19,058 nt of DNA, taken from NCBI GenBank assembly GCA_031267375.1, contig JAIRZE010000012.1, positions 1-19,058 on the forward strand, given 5' to 3'. Under the pieces are notes generated by a model. It made no database searches and had not been told where the DNA came from. It worked only from the letters and a program-made list of their open reading frames with translations. This stretch comes from Rickettsiales bacterium. Its GTDB lineage: Bacteria; Pseudomonadota; Alphaproteobacteria; Rs-D84. The position numbers and the translations under genes are program-made. This document shows, in pieces, positions 12,340 through 19,024 of this stretch (position 1 is the first letter of the stretch; the number at the start of each line of letters is the position of its first letter).

Positions 12340-13812
12340 ATCCGTATGACTTGTCATTTTCAGCAGCAAATTAAACGGCTCACGCGCAGAAAACAGCAGT
12401 TTTTCACCATCAAGCTCGCAGTTCGAAAGTAAGATGTTTATTAAAGCCCTTTTTTGCTCTACTTTCGAACTCTTGAACAATTCCGGCGCGCGGATTGCCA
12501 TATTTATCAAGTATTCCAGCGTCAGCTCAAAAGATTTATCCGTTGTTTTATGATTTTCCAACTGAGCTTTTATCTTTTCCTGTTCCGCATCTATTTCCGC
12601 CAGTTTCGCCGCGTAATTATCTTGGCTTATTGATTCTGCCAGCAACAAATCAAGCAATTTGCTCTTTTTATCAGCGTTTTTATCAAACAGCTTATTCAGG
12701 CGGTTTGTTTCAGACACAGCAAAGGCATTTCTTGCCCCGATACTATCCTGCAAACGCGCCCGGAACTCACCCAGTATTCCCGGCAACACCGCTAGTTTAG
12801 CAAAGACTTCATTTTCCAGCTGCTGTGTTATCAGCCGCTCATTCACCGCCCTTTGACAGCAATTTCCCTTGAAGTGCGAACAGAACAGATAAGTATAAGA
12901 TTTTCCATTAGGCTTTATTTTCTTATCGCTTGTTATGGTGCAACCGCAAGTGGCGCACTTCACCAGCCCGCGAAAGATGTGGGGCTTTTCGGCATACTTG
13001 AACTTTTTATGATTCCTGCCGTGCATTACATCCTGACACTTGTCAAAGATTGTTTTGCTTATCAAGGGCTCGTAAATATGCGGGATTATCTGCCCCTTGA
13101 CGCGCATTACTCCGTAATAGAACGGATTTTGCAGCATTATATGAAGCGTTGAAACCTGCAAGGGTGCGTTAGACAGCAAGCTTTTCAAGCCCAGTTCTTT
13201 CGCCTTTACAGCCAAATCACCGATTGAATACAGACCGGTTGCATAGGACTCAAACAATTCTTTTATAGGTGCGGCGCGAACGGGGTCAAAGATTATTATC
13301 GGCTGATTATGCTCGTCCCTGCGATTCAGATAGCCCATAGGGGCGCGGCTTTGCCACACACCACGGCTAGTATTGTAATCCATACTCCGTTTTACATTAT
13401 CGCGCAGGCTGCCGACATAGGTTTTAGCGGCGAATACGCCGATGTCCCACATCGCAATTTCAGATGCCTTTGAGTCTTTGCGAAGCCGCAAGCCCTCGCG
13501 AATAAAGTGAATCTCTATCCGGTCAGAGCCGCGTAGCTCGTCTAGCTCCACAGATTCCTTGAAGCTTCGCTGAATCCTATCAACGCAGTCGGCAACAACG
13601 GCGATTTTATCGCGCTGAGCCTTTACGAATGACAGCATTTCCACAAATTTTTTCCTATCGCCGCGCGTAGAGCTTTCCGTAAGTTGATAAGTTTTCAGGA
13701 CTTCCAAATCGTTCCGCTGACAATACTTATTCAAGTTTTCCAGCTGAGCGTCTATGGATTTTCCTTCTTCCTGCTCACGAGAAGACACGCGGGCAAGCAC
13801 GACCGCTTTCAT
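12277..13812 (-). CDS. Large serine recombinase (integrase)
   Basis: The product is 511 aa. The resolvase domain occupies residues 1-150, with the catalytic Ser at S10 in VVLARVSSREQ and R8 beside it. The Recombinase domain runs about 155-260 (GVWQSRAPMGYLNRRDEHNQ...). A zinc ribbon follows with C286, C289, C311 and C318/C319, then a coiled-coil region rich in Lys/Glu/Gln around 365-425. It would catalyse attP x attB integration through a Ser-DNA intermediate. AAAGGTG precedes the ATG at 13812. Its last 20 residues, W492-H511, are encoded by the antisense of tRNA-Gln, starting exactly at the CCA end, and its TAG stop lies in the tRNA D-arm. The original C-terminus before integration was probably different. 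Confidence 0.93.
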   Translation of the reverse strand: MKAVVLARVSSREQEEGKSIDAQLENLNKYCQRNDLEVLKTYQLTESSTRGDRKKFVEMLSFVKAQRDKIAVVADCVDRIQRSFKESVELDELRGSDRIEIHFIREGLRLRKDSKASEIAMWDIGVFAAKTYVGSLRDNVKRSMDYNTSRGVWQSRAPMGYLNRRDEHNQPIIIFDPVRAAPIKELFESYATGLYSIGDLAVKAKELGLKSLLSNAPLQVSTLHIMLQNPFYYGVMRVKGQIIPHIYEPLISKTIFDKCQDVMHGRNHKKFKYAEKPHIFRGLVKCATCGCTITSDKKIKPNGKSYTYLFCSHFKGNCCQRAVNERLITQQLENEVFAKLAVLPGILGEFRARLQDSIGARNAFAVSETNRLNKLFDKNADKKSKLLDLLLAESISQDNYAAKLAEIDAEQEKIKAQLENHKTTDKSFELTLEYLINMAIRAPELFKSSKVEQKRALINILLSNCELDGEKLLFSAREPFNLLLKMTSHTDWLAHTDSNCDKENQNLLSYH

Positions 13813-13870
13813 AACACAACACCTTTTGCAAATTTTCGGAGATTATTAGAATTATGCCTTTTATGATTCG

Positions 13871-14014
13871 TCAAGCAAGCCCCAAGTCTATTTCTATCAG
13901 CAGCTTGTAATACTCAAAGAGCCTATCTATTGCTTCCAACAGATTTTCTTCGCTTATTGATTTATCAACGCACAGCAGCTTTAATTCGGCTTTCAGCCGG
14001 TTAAGATTATTCAT
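13871..14014 (-). CDS. Small 47-aa protein upstream of the recombinase
   Basis: The frame encodes MNNLNRLKAELKLLCVDKSI, then SEENLLEAIDRLFEYYKLLI and EIDLGLA. The TGGAGAAATCCT before the ATG at 14014 provides a GGAG with good spacing. The peptide is acidic and almost entirely helical, with heptad Leu/Ile spacing that suggests a helical hairpin. It lies 58 bases upstream of the serine recombinase on the same strand, so it is probably co-expressed. The position would fit a recombination directionality factor or a regulator, but no motif proves that. It is too short for routine gene callers. Confidence 0.6.
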   Translation of the reverse strand: MNNLNRLKAELKLLCVDKSISEENLLEAIDRLFEYYKLLIEIDLGLA

Positions 14015-14020
14015 AGGATT

Positions 14021-14076
14021 TCTCCACAGCTACCCCAGCATCATTGCTGATGGTTGTGATGAAGAACTCTCCACAG
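14021..14076 (-). promoter_or_regulatory. Candidate operator upstream of the recombinase operon
   Basis: Two identical 9-base direct repeats, TCTCCACAG at 14021-14029 and 14068-14076, flank an inverted repeat CAGCA-TCAT-TGCTG (14036-14049). The set sits right before the 47-aa gene, where a repressor or recombination factor could bind. The copy nearest the gene also includes its ribosome binding site. Confidence 0.35.
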
Positions 14077-14154
14077 GACTATCACAGCAGAATTTATGAA
14101 AAATTTTTTCACCCTGTTTTCTGCGGCTTACAGGGCTTTTATTACGACTGACTT

Positions 14155-14227
14155 AAAATATTTTTTCCCGCACACGATTTTTATCAGCATTACAGGCAGG
14201 AATCACAGGCGGGAAAAAATATATTTT
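14155..14227. repeat. Inverted repeat in the element's intergenic region
   Basis: A left arm ending TTTTTTCCCGC at 14171 and a right arm starting GCGGGAAAAAATAT at 14209 pair perfectly over 14 bases, with partial pairing beyond, around a 37-base spacer. It lies between the divergent recombinase and leader-RNA transcription units. It could be a regulator site or part of a replication or recombination site. Confidence 0.6.
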
Positions 14228-14260
14228 CACCACCCGCAACCACAGCCGGATTTACCAGTA

Positions 14261-14289
14261 TTGACTTTTATCAGGCAAAGGTTTATGAT
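14261..14289 (+). promoter_or_regulatory. Strong sigma-70 promoter of the element operon
   Basis: TTGACT (14261-14266) and TATGAT (14284-14289) each match consensus at five of six positions and have the optimal 17-base spacing. The predicted start near 14296 gives a roughly 240-base leader that runs to the terminator at 14507-14535, upstream of the UDG-like gene. Confidence 0.7.
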
Positions 14290-14295
14290 GTGCTA

Positions 14296-14535
14296 CGAAC
14301 CTATTGGGAATAGGCTCGGGGTCATCAAAAAGCCCATATACAAACGGTGGTGTAAAAATCACTGAATCCCGCACGATAATCAGCGGGCGTTTAGCCCTCT
14401 TTTTATTGTATCCCCCGTCAGTATGGTCGGGGAGCCGCTAGTCATAAAACAGGGGCAACCTGAAAACTGGCGGGGTCATTTTTGTATATGATTTTTTGAA
14501 CTCCCCGACCGCCATTTCCTTTGGCGGTCTTTTTT
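14296..14535 (+). ncRNA. Structured leader or small RNA with attenuator-like pairing
   Basis: From the predicted start, the RNA begins with a hairpin CCTATT-GGG-AATAGG (14302-14316). It then has CCCGC/GCGGG with GGGC-GTTTA-GCCC followed by TCTTTTT (14384-14405), a possible early terminator. Three mutually exclusive pairings come next: CCCCG (14413-14417) with CGGGG (14428-14432); GGTCGGGGAG (14425-14434) with CTCCCCGACC (14501-14510), a perfect 10-base match; and GACCGCC (14507-14513) with GGCGGTC (14523-14529) followed by six T. The second pairing removes four bases from the terminator stem, so it would act as an antiterminator. No protein-coding frame with a ribosome binding site is visible. 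It may be a regulated leader or a free-standing ncRNA. Confidence 0.5.
14507..14535 (+). terminator. Terminator at the end of the leader RNA
   Basis: GACCGCC (14507-14513) and GGCGGTC (14523-14529) form a perfect stem with a 9-base loop, followed by TTTTTT (14530-14535). It lies only 22 bases before the start codon of the next gene and points toward it, so it controls entry into the operon. Confidence 0.8.
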
Positions 14536-14557
14536 ATCAACAACAAATGAGTTGGAA

Positions 14558-15256
14558 ATGAGTTCACAAGACGAGTTTTATACAATGATGAAGTGTCCAA
14601 CAGTCGGACACAATGGGGGCAACCCTAATGCCGACCTATGGTTTTGCGGATTGGAGCACGGCGGGGAAATGGAGTGTTGCAAACGGGAAAATAAAAAGAA
14701 ATTGAAAATGCCGGATCGTAAAATTAGCTTTCGCAACAACAGAAAAGGATTTTTCAACAATTTCTATAAGATTCTTGAAGCTCTTGACTTAAATCATAGT
14801 CAATACCCTAACGAATTGTTCAATAAAGATTCCAGATTTTACAGCGCGAATCTTTACCCCTTCGGATTTCCGGGCATACACTTTGGGACTAACAAAGAAA
14901 TTCACAAACTTACGGGATTAAAGAATAAGACTCAGTATCAGTATTTATGCGATTTGCTCCGCAAGGAATCAAATGAACCATTGCTGACACCGAACCACAA
15001 TCGGGTTATTGTATGTTTTTCCAAATCATTTATGGAAGACTTTCTTGTTCAGTTTGTGCACAGTGATGACAAGTTGGGGAGTGCGATTATCCAATGTTGG
15101 GAACATCACGCCAACAATCCAGACGAGAAGTATTTCAAGGTTGATATAAACTCTGACACCATAAAGGCAATGATTTTCTGTCCGCATTTATGCGCCCGCG
15201 GATTCAAGTGTGAAAATCTTATTGAACTAATCAAAAGCACAGGATGGAAACTATGA
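14558..15256 (+). CDS. Uncharacterised protein, possibly UDG-superfamily-like
   Basis: The product is 232 aa from the ATG at 14558; a TTG two codons upstream is also possible. The ribosome binding site is weak (GAGTTGGAA). I do not recognise a named family. The order of segments resembles the uracil-DNA glycosylase fold: a strand-loop NADLWFCGLEHGGE near the N-terminus, ANLYPFGFPG in the first half, a strand RVIVCFSKSF in the position of the VIVALGK strand, and a final strand-turn AMIFCPHLCARGF like the C-terminal His motif. A pyrimidine-base glycosylase or a nucleotide-sensing relative is possible, but unproven. It is the first gene of the operon; its stop overlaps the FtsK gamma gene in an ATGA. 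Confidence 0.6.
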   Translation: MSSQDEFYTMMKCPTVGHNGGNPNADLWFCGLEHGGEMECCKRENKKKLKMPDRKISFRNNRKGFFNNFYKILEALDLNHSQYPNELFNKDSRFYSANLYPFGFPGIHFGTNKEIHKLTGLKNKTQYQYLCDLLRKESNEPLLTPNHNRVIVCFSKSFMEDFLVQFVHSDDKLGSAIIQCWEHHANNPDEKYFKVDINSDTIKAMIFCPHLCARGFKCENLIELIKSTGWKL

Positions 15257-15480
15257 TTTGCCCGCATTGCCACAAGCCTATCCCGGACGAAGTTGCTGAC
15301 GAACAACTCTACCAGCAAGCCGTTGATTTGATTATGAATGGTGGCGAACCCAGTATTGCCTTTATCCAGCGCAAGTTAGCAATCGGCTACAACAAAGCCG
15401 CCGGATTTATTGAGAAAATGGAATCTGACGGGATTATTTCCGCACTGGACACCAACGGCATACGGACTATAAAGAAATGA
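15253..15480 (+). CDS. Stand-alone FtsK gamma (KOPS-binding) domain protein
   Basis: The product is 75 aa from the ATG at 15253, chosen because it overlaps the previous stop as ATGA and has AGGATGGA upstream; an in-frame ATG at 15244 would add three residues. The N-terminus MICPHCHKPIP is a short metal-knuckle-like segment. The rest is the FtsK gamma winged helix: EQLYQQAVDLIMNGGEPSIA, then FIQRKLAIGYNKAAGFIEKM and ESDGIIS. In full-length FtsK/SpoIIIE this domain reads the polar KOPS motifs and activates XerCD at dif; the motor domain is absent here. It could direct the element to dif or terminus chemistry, or serve simply as a DNA-binding repressor. Confidence 0.85.
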   Translation: MICPHCHKPIPDEVADEQLYQQAVDLIMNGGEPSIAFIQRKLAIGYNKAAGFIEKMESDGIISALDTNGIRTIKK

Positions 15481-15920
15481 AACAACTTTTTGCATTCTTT
15501 TTACTTTTTGTTTCTATGATTGCATTAAATGCAAATGCTATAAGTTTGCAAACGCCAAACAATTCATACACTACGGGTTATCGTAATCTGTTCAATATAT
15601 CAAAACGCATATCCTTGAATATGAGCTATGGCTTTAATACCCACTATTCTACCAATAGGATTGACACTTACGGCAGTATCGCGATTCCAGAATTTGGATT
15701 GGTATTTGAGAATGTATTATTGGATTCCGAAATTATAAATGAAACGCAATACAGCTTTGTTGCCGGTCCTTCTATCGCTTATGTATATGGCAACAAGTGG
15801 GGATTTATTGTCATACAGGCAGATATAACAACCGGAACACCTATAAGCAAAATGTCAAACAATGACAGCCTGCCAACATACCAGTCTATTATGAAACTGA
15901 CTTTTATTCAGAAATTTTAA
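15477..15920 (+). CDS. Small secreted beta-barrel-like protein
   Basis: The product is 147 aa. It starts with a Sec signal peptide, MKQLFAFFLLFVSMIALNANA. The remainder alternates polar and hydrophobic or aromatic residues (NMSYGFNTHYSTN, FVAGPSIAYVYGNKWGFIVI) and ends KLTFIQKF, with the C-terminal Phe expected of outer-membrane barrels. I do not recognise the family. The start overlaps the stop of the FtsK gamma gene by 4 bases and has only a weak AAAGAA, so translation should be coupled. Encoding an envelope barrel in the same message as a DNA-binding domain is unusual. It could be a receptor-altering, exclusion or secretion protein of the element. Confidence 0.7.
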   Translation: MKQLFAFFLLFVSMIALNANAISLQTPNNSYTTGYRNLFNISKRISLNMSYGFNTHYSTNRIDTYGSIAIPEFGLVFENVLLDSEIINETQYSFVAGPSIAYVYGNKWGFIVIQADITTGTPISKMSNNDSLPTYQSIMKLTFIQKF

Positions 15921-15935
15921 CTAAAAGGAAACATT

Positions 15936-16748
15936 ATGAAAAAACTAACTATATTGACTGCCGTATTGTTTGCAACTGGTTGCGCTATGAATGGCGGCGG
16001 TGGCGATAATGACGGAAATCACAGCCAGAATTGGAGCAACAGTCCTTTTTACAATCCCGATTGCGATTGCGAGATGTCATACAGGATTGATAACAACGGC
16101 GATTTAATCTTAAACAATGGCGATGGCAAAACCACTAATCTGAGCGAAGCCGACAGACAATTCAGTTTAGACAAATCAGTAGTCAGAAATTATCAGACAA
16201 CTGCTACTCATGGGGAAGTTGTCAGGTCTTATGACTTAAATGGTTCTACGCTTTCCAATCACTATTACAATAATACCTATCTCAATCAAGGAACTGGTTA
16301 TGCTTATCACGCATTCAACGCCTCAGGAAATAGCGATCAGCCAGATGAGAGAGATGTCAGAAGCGGCGAAACAATAGTAGAAGCACAAGTAAGAGCGGTT
16401 GCAGAATTGGCTGCCAATCAAGGCAATGTTTATACAGGTGTTGCAACAGCAAATAAAATTTATGCATATAATGACGGTGCATACCATTACCAGTATATTG
16501 ACAGTGGCATTGGTGTTGCCCAGTTGAGTTATAATGGTCTTGCCAACACAGCTTATGTGAGAATGGGCGGGTTTGATAATCCGGAATTTGACTATGAAGG
16601 TAATGTAATGTATGTAGTCAATTCTATAAATGGGCAAAGGTATTTAGGTGCAGTTCCAAGTCAAACGGTATCAACAACTAATGGTGGGACTAGCAATGTC
16701 GGCGGAACAACCATTGTTATAAACAGGGATTTCTCTGTAAAGAAATAA
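15936..16748 (+). CDS. Element-encoded lipoprotein
   Basis: The product is 270 aa. The signal peptide MKKLTILTAVLFATGC has a lipobox ATGC with acylated Cys at residue 16, followed by a Gly/Asn/Asp-rich flexible segment (AMNGGGGDNDGNHSQNW). The middle contains many Asn, Tyr and Gly residues (NHYYNNTYLNQGTGYAYHAF), a helical AQVRAVAELAANQGNVYTG, and a C-terminal Thr/Gly/Asn stretch. This resembles surface-exposed or transferrin-binding-protein-like lipoproteins in composition only. AAAAGGAA precedes the ATG by 5 bases; the gap to the barrel gene is 15 bases. It is the last gene of the operon, closed by the terminator at 16761. Surface exclusion or adhesion is possible. Confidence 0.7.
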   Translation: MKKLTILTAVLFATGCAMNGGGGDNDGNHSQNWSNSPFYNPDCDCEMSYRIDNNGDLILNNGDGKTTNLSEADRQFSLDKSVVRNYQTTATHGEVVRSYDLNGSTLSNHYYNNTYLNQGTGYAYHAFNASGNSDQPDERDVRSGETIVEAQVRAVAELAANQGNVYTGVATANKIYAYNDGAYHYQYIDSGIGVAQLSYNGLANTAYVRMGGFDNPEFDYEGNVMYVVNSINGQRYLGAVPSQTVSTTNGGTSNVGGTTIVINRDFSVKK

Positions 16749-16760
16749 ACTAAAACAAAC

Positions 16761-16790
16761 CCCGTGATTTTCTCACGGGGATTTTTTTTA
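16761..16790 (+). terminator. Terminator of the element operon
   Basis: CCCCGTGA (16761-16768) and TCACGGGG (16774-16781) form a perfect 8-base stem with a TTTTC loop, followed by eight T. It separates the plus-strand operon from the convergent Rep gene. Confidence 0.9.
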
Positions 16791-17393
16791 CAGCCTTGGT
16801 TTTACACGGACATATTCCGGTATTCCTTTATTTGCTATATCACGCACAACCCGGAACTTTGGTCGTGGCGCGTATTTCCTTGTATCAAACAAATCCAATG
16901 ACGGAATGATTCTATCAGAATCAAAGTGCAGTGATGTATTCGCCGTTATCTGTTTGGTGCAATACCCGATTACATTCTCCGGCGTGTATTCCAACTTTTC
17001 TATATGCAAGGAATGATTATCCAACCTGTGTTTATCCCACACGCCGGTTATTGCTTTATCCAATTGCTCTTCATCAAAGGACTTGTTGCACTTCATAAGC
17101 AAATGAAAGTGCCAGTATCCAATCGGGCTTACTTCTGCAAAGGCTACGAATGGCTGCGGGTGCTTATACCAATGCTGACCCAGCAGGCAATACTCAAAAT
17201 CACGAGACAACAGACGCAACCGCTCCTTTGCCACGAACAGGTTATGACTTTTCATTCGCATTGGCGACTGGATTGTAAGCATATGGCTTGGCACTCCGTA
17301 TTCGGAAATCACCCATTGCTGGATTGTATCACGAACTTTGTCGCTATCGGTTTTATTACAATAATAACTCTCACTATCAAAATTATACAACAT
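16788..17393 (-). CDS. HUH-endonuclease replication initiator (Rep)
   Basis: The product is 201 aa. Motif 2 is the HUH pair HFH (H95, H97) in GYWHFHLLMK, preceded by FVAFAEVSP. Motif 3 is Y144-C-T-K147 in VIGYCTKQIT, the Y-x-x-K form of single-tyrosine rolling-circle Rep proteins. A possible motif 1 is HMLTIQ (residues 37-42). Rep proteins nick one strand at an origin and stay attached through the Tyr. No helicase domain is present, as in small plasmid or filamentous-phage initiators. The start at 17393 has a perfect AGGAGG. Residues after 155 (PSLDLFDTRKYAPRPKFRVVRD) recall the region following the catalytic core in such proteins. The gene converges with the lipoprotein gene. Confidence 0.8.
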   Translation of the reverse strand: MLYNFDSESYYCNKTDSDKVRDTIQQWVISEYGVPSHMLTIQSPMRMKSHNLFVAKERLRLLSRDFEYCLLGQHWYKHPQPFVAFAEVSPIGYWHFHLLMKCNKSFDEEQLDKAITGVWDKHRLDNHSLHIEKLEYTPENVIGYCTKQITANTSLHFDSDRIIPSLDLFDTRKYAPRPKFRVVRDIANKGIPEYVRVKPRL

Positions 17394-18240
17394 TATTTGA
17401 CCTCCTATGGTCGGTTTTAGGGTAAGCTCTATGACATAGCCAGATTTGCATCTGTCTATTTCTCACTATGGAGCCGTGGTTATAAAAACGAGTATTTGCG
17501 CAGGTATGACTATGGCGGGTGCTTTACCACGCGCCAAAACTCGGGACACGAAACGCCACGTCCGGGCGAACATAATTAGTTTAGGAAGATTTTTTTATTC
17601 AAATTGCGGATTACACTCACTTATTTTTGTAGTCTTATAAAAAGCCCAAGAGTAGCTGTAATGACAATCGTCTATCCGCTAGAAGTTATCACGCAACACA
17701 TCAGTGTATATGCATTTTACAACAGCAAAATTCACTGTCAATAAAAAACACATCAGACGAACTGTCGTTATTTGATCTGGCGGTTTTCTGCGGGGTTCAA
17801 GTGAAGTTCAGAAATCCGCCCCCGTTTGCAAAAGCGTTTTTAAGCCTTGCCAAGGGTCGTTTCACAAAAAGGGCGGCGCGCGGGCGGCTTTTTCTTAAAC
17901 ACGCTTATAACACCCGTTGCAAACGCTGCAAAAGGGTTTTGGTTTCCGCACCCAGCCTTTTTGCCACAAAAATCCCGAAAATCAGCCATTTTATTGGCAT
18001 TTTGGGCTTCTTATGTGTTCCAGAATACTACCTATACTCCTGTATGATGATGATAGAAATACAGATAAAACTTTGGGCTTTTTGGTTTGCCCCGTTTTAT
18101 CTGTATTTCTATCAGAGTCTATTAGTTATCTAGATTAGTATTGAATCTTTGTATTTCTTGTGATATGTTTATGATAGCGTTGCGGTAATCAGTGTGAAAT
18201 AACCCAATTATCCCCAACCACTTATTAAGATATTTGCAAA
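17394..18240. other. Noncoding region after the Rep gene
   Basis: I see no convincing gene in these 847 bases. Frames at 17446-17640 and 17801-18133 (plus) lack ribosome binding sites and have unlikely compositions. A 49-aa minus frame starting MADFRDFCGKKAG near 17990 is possible but unsupported. The region holds a repeated ACACATCAG (17696-17704 and 17747-17755), a GC-rich run near 17870-17890, and the perfect inverted repeat at 18052-18113. It is a candidate location for the rolling-circle origin and for the right attachment site. Confidence 0.4.
18052..18113. repeat. Perfect 20-base inverted repeat
   Basis: Arms 18052-18071 (GATAGAAATACAGATAAAAC) and 18094-18113 are perfect inverted complements with a 22-base spacer. 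The spacer contains its own GGGC/GCCC pairing, so the whole folds into one long extended hairpin. It is not followed by a T run on either side. It lies in the noncoding stretch between Rep and the methyltransferase and could be a rolling-circle origin structure, a regulator site or a termination hairpin. Confidence 0.75.
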
Positions 18241-18927
18241 ATGAATTCAAAATATTGGAGCTCTTCAGAATCATCGCAGTTTCATACTATGCAAAGTTTC
18301 AAAGATGAATATTTATATCCTTATATTATTCCGCTTATAAACGCGGAAAATCCTGTGGAATTTCTTGATTATGGTTGTGGGAATGGATTCGTTGCGACTC
18401 TGTTGGACAACAAAACTAGAAAATATCTATATGATGCAAACCCTGCCAGTATTCAAATAGAACTGGAAAAATTTAACGCGCGGGTTGTATCAAGGCCAGG
18501 GTTGCGGCAAAATTTTTATGATACAGTGCTTTTATCGTATGTTTTAATTTGCATACAAGACGAGACTATGTTTACAGAAGTAATCGCCGATATAGCAAAT
18601 GCGATCAAACCAGGTGGTGTGCTTATAATAGCAGAATGCCATCCGTGTTTTCGCGGGCAAAAATTTAGTTATATGAAATCGGATTTTGACGCCTCATATT
18701 TTGACGAAGGCGCCGCAGAACATAAAACATTGTTTGACAAAGATGGTGGTACGGTTAATTTTGACGATTATCATCATTCTATGTCATTTATTCTAAATCA
18801 TTTGGCTGATGTCGGCTTTGCCTTGGAAAAGATGATTGAGACAAAAGATACTTGTAATGTCAAAGGCAGAGTAAACAATATCAAATATCCAAATTCAATG
18901 ATACTTAAATTAAGGAAAGTCGGCTAA
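18241..18927 (+). CDS. Class I SAM-dependent methyltransferase
   Basis: The product is 228 aa. Motif I is FLDYGCGNGFVATLL (residues 41-55), which binds S-adenosylmethionine. Motif II/III regions follow in YLYDANPASIQIELEK and FYDTVLLSYVLICI, and the typical post-motif ADIANAIKPGGVLIIAE is present. The family is the small-molecule type (Methyltransf_11/23-like); the substrate cannot be read from sequence. There is no clear Shine-Dalgarno before the ATG. It stands alone, transcribed away from the Rep gene, and could be cargo of the element or the first host gene beyond it. Confidence 0.85.
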   Translation: MNSKYWSSSESSQFHTMQSFKDEYLYPYIIPLINAENPVEFLDYGCGNGFVATLLDNKTRKYLYDANPASIQIELEKFNARVVSRPGLRQNFYDTVLLSYVLICIQDETMFTEVIADIANAIKPGGVLIIAECHPCFRGQKFSYMKSDFDASYFDEGAAEHKTLFDKDGGTVNFDDYHHSMSFILNHLADVGFALEKMIETKDTCNVKGRVNNIKYPNSMILKLRKVG

Positions 18928-18995
18928 TTGAAAATATATAGCCATAAATTTCTGCCATAATTATGATGTCCGATTTGTCCGACAATTTTTACTTG

Positions 18996-19024
18996 TTGAT
19001 ATCTTGCCGTTATCGTTCTATAAT
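18996..19024 (+). promoter_or_regulatory. Near-consensus sigma-70 promoter at the right edge
   Basis: TTGATA (18996-19001) and a perfect TATAAT (19019-19024) are separated by the optimal 17 bases. The start point should fall near 19031. An ATG at 19034 opens a frame (MKNAPPFA...) that runs off the window, which would be an almost leaderless mRNA. Alternatively the promoter serves a downstream RNA gene or a later start codon. Confidence 0.75.

Larger units (their letters stand above)
12340..18240. mobile_element. Integrated element at tRNA-Gln (right end undefined)
   Basis: The left boundary is the 3' end of tRNA-Gln, where the serine recombinase gene enters the tRNA. Inside are a 47-aa ORF, a structured leader, a four-gene operon and an HUH Rep gene. 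Composition is more AT-rich than the gyrA block. I could not find a second copy of the tRNA 3' end, so the right boundary is a guess: it could be anywhere after the Rep gene, and the methyltransferase at 18241 may be inside or outside. The combination of integrase and rolling-circle initiator suggests an integrative plasmid, satellite or small phage. Confidence 0.6.

Noticed and set aside
14096..14365. 89-aa plus-strand frame
   Set aside because: No ribosome binding site at its ATG, it crosses the promoter at 14261-14289 and the inverted repeat, and its composition is irregular.
14423..14491. 22-codon frame MVGEPLVIKQGQPENW... as an attenuator leader peptide
   Set aside because: It lies in a suggestive place within the leader, but no Shine-Dalgarno precedes it and it has no run of a regulatory codon.
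17690..17725. dif-like XerCD site around TGTATA at 17704
   Set aside because: Only the central hexamer resembles dif; the flanking XerC and XerD arms do not show the expected palindromic match.
17801..18133. 110-aa plus-strand frame
   Set aside because: Starts at GTG without a ribosome binding site, is rich in Lys/Arg/Phe in an unnatural pattern, and runs through the perfect inverted repeat.
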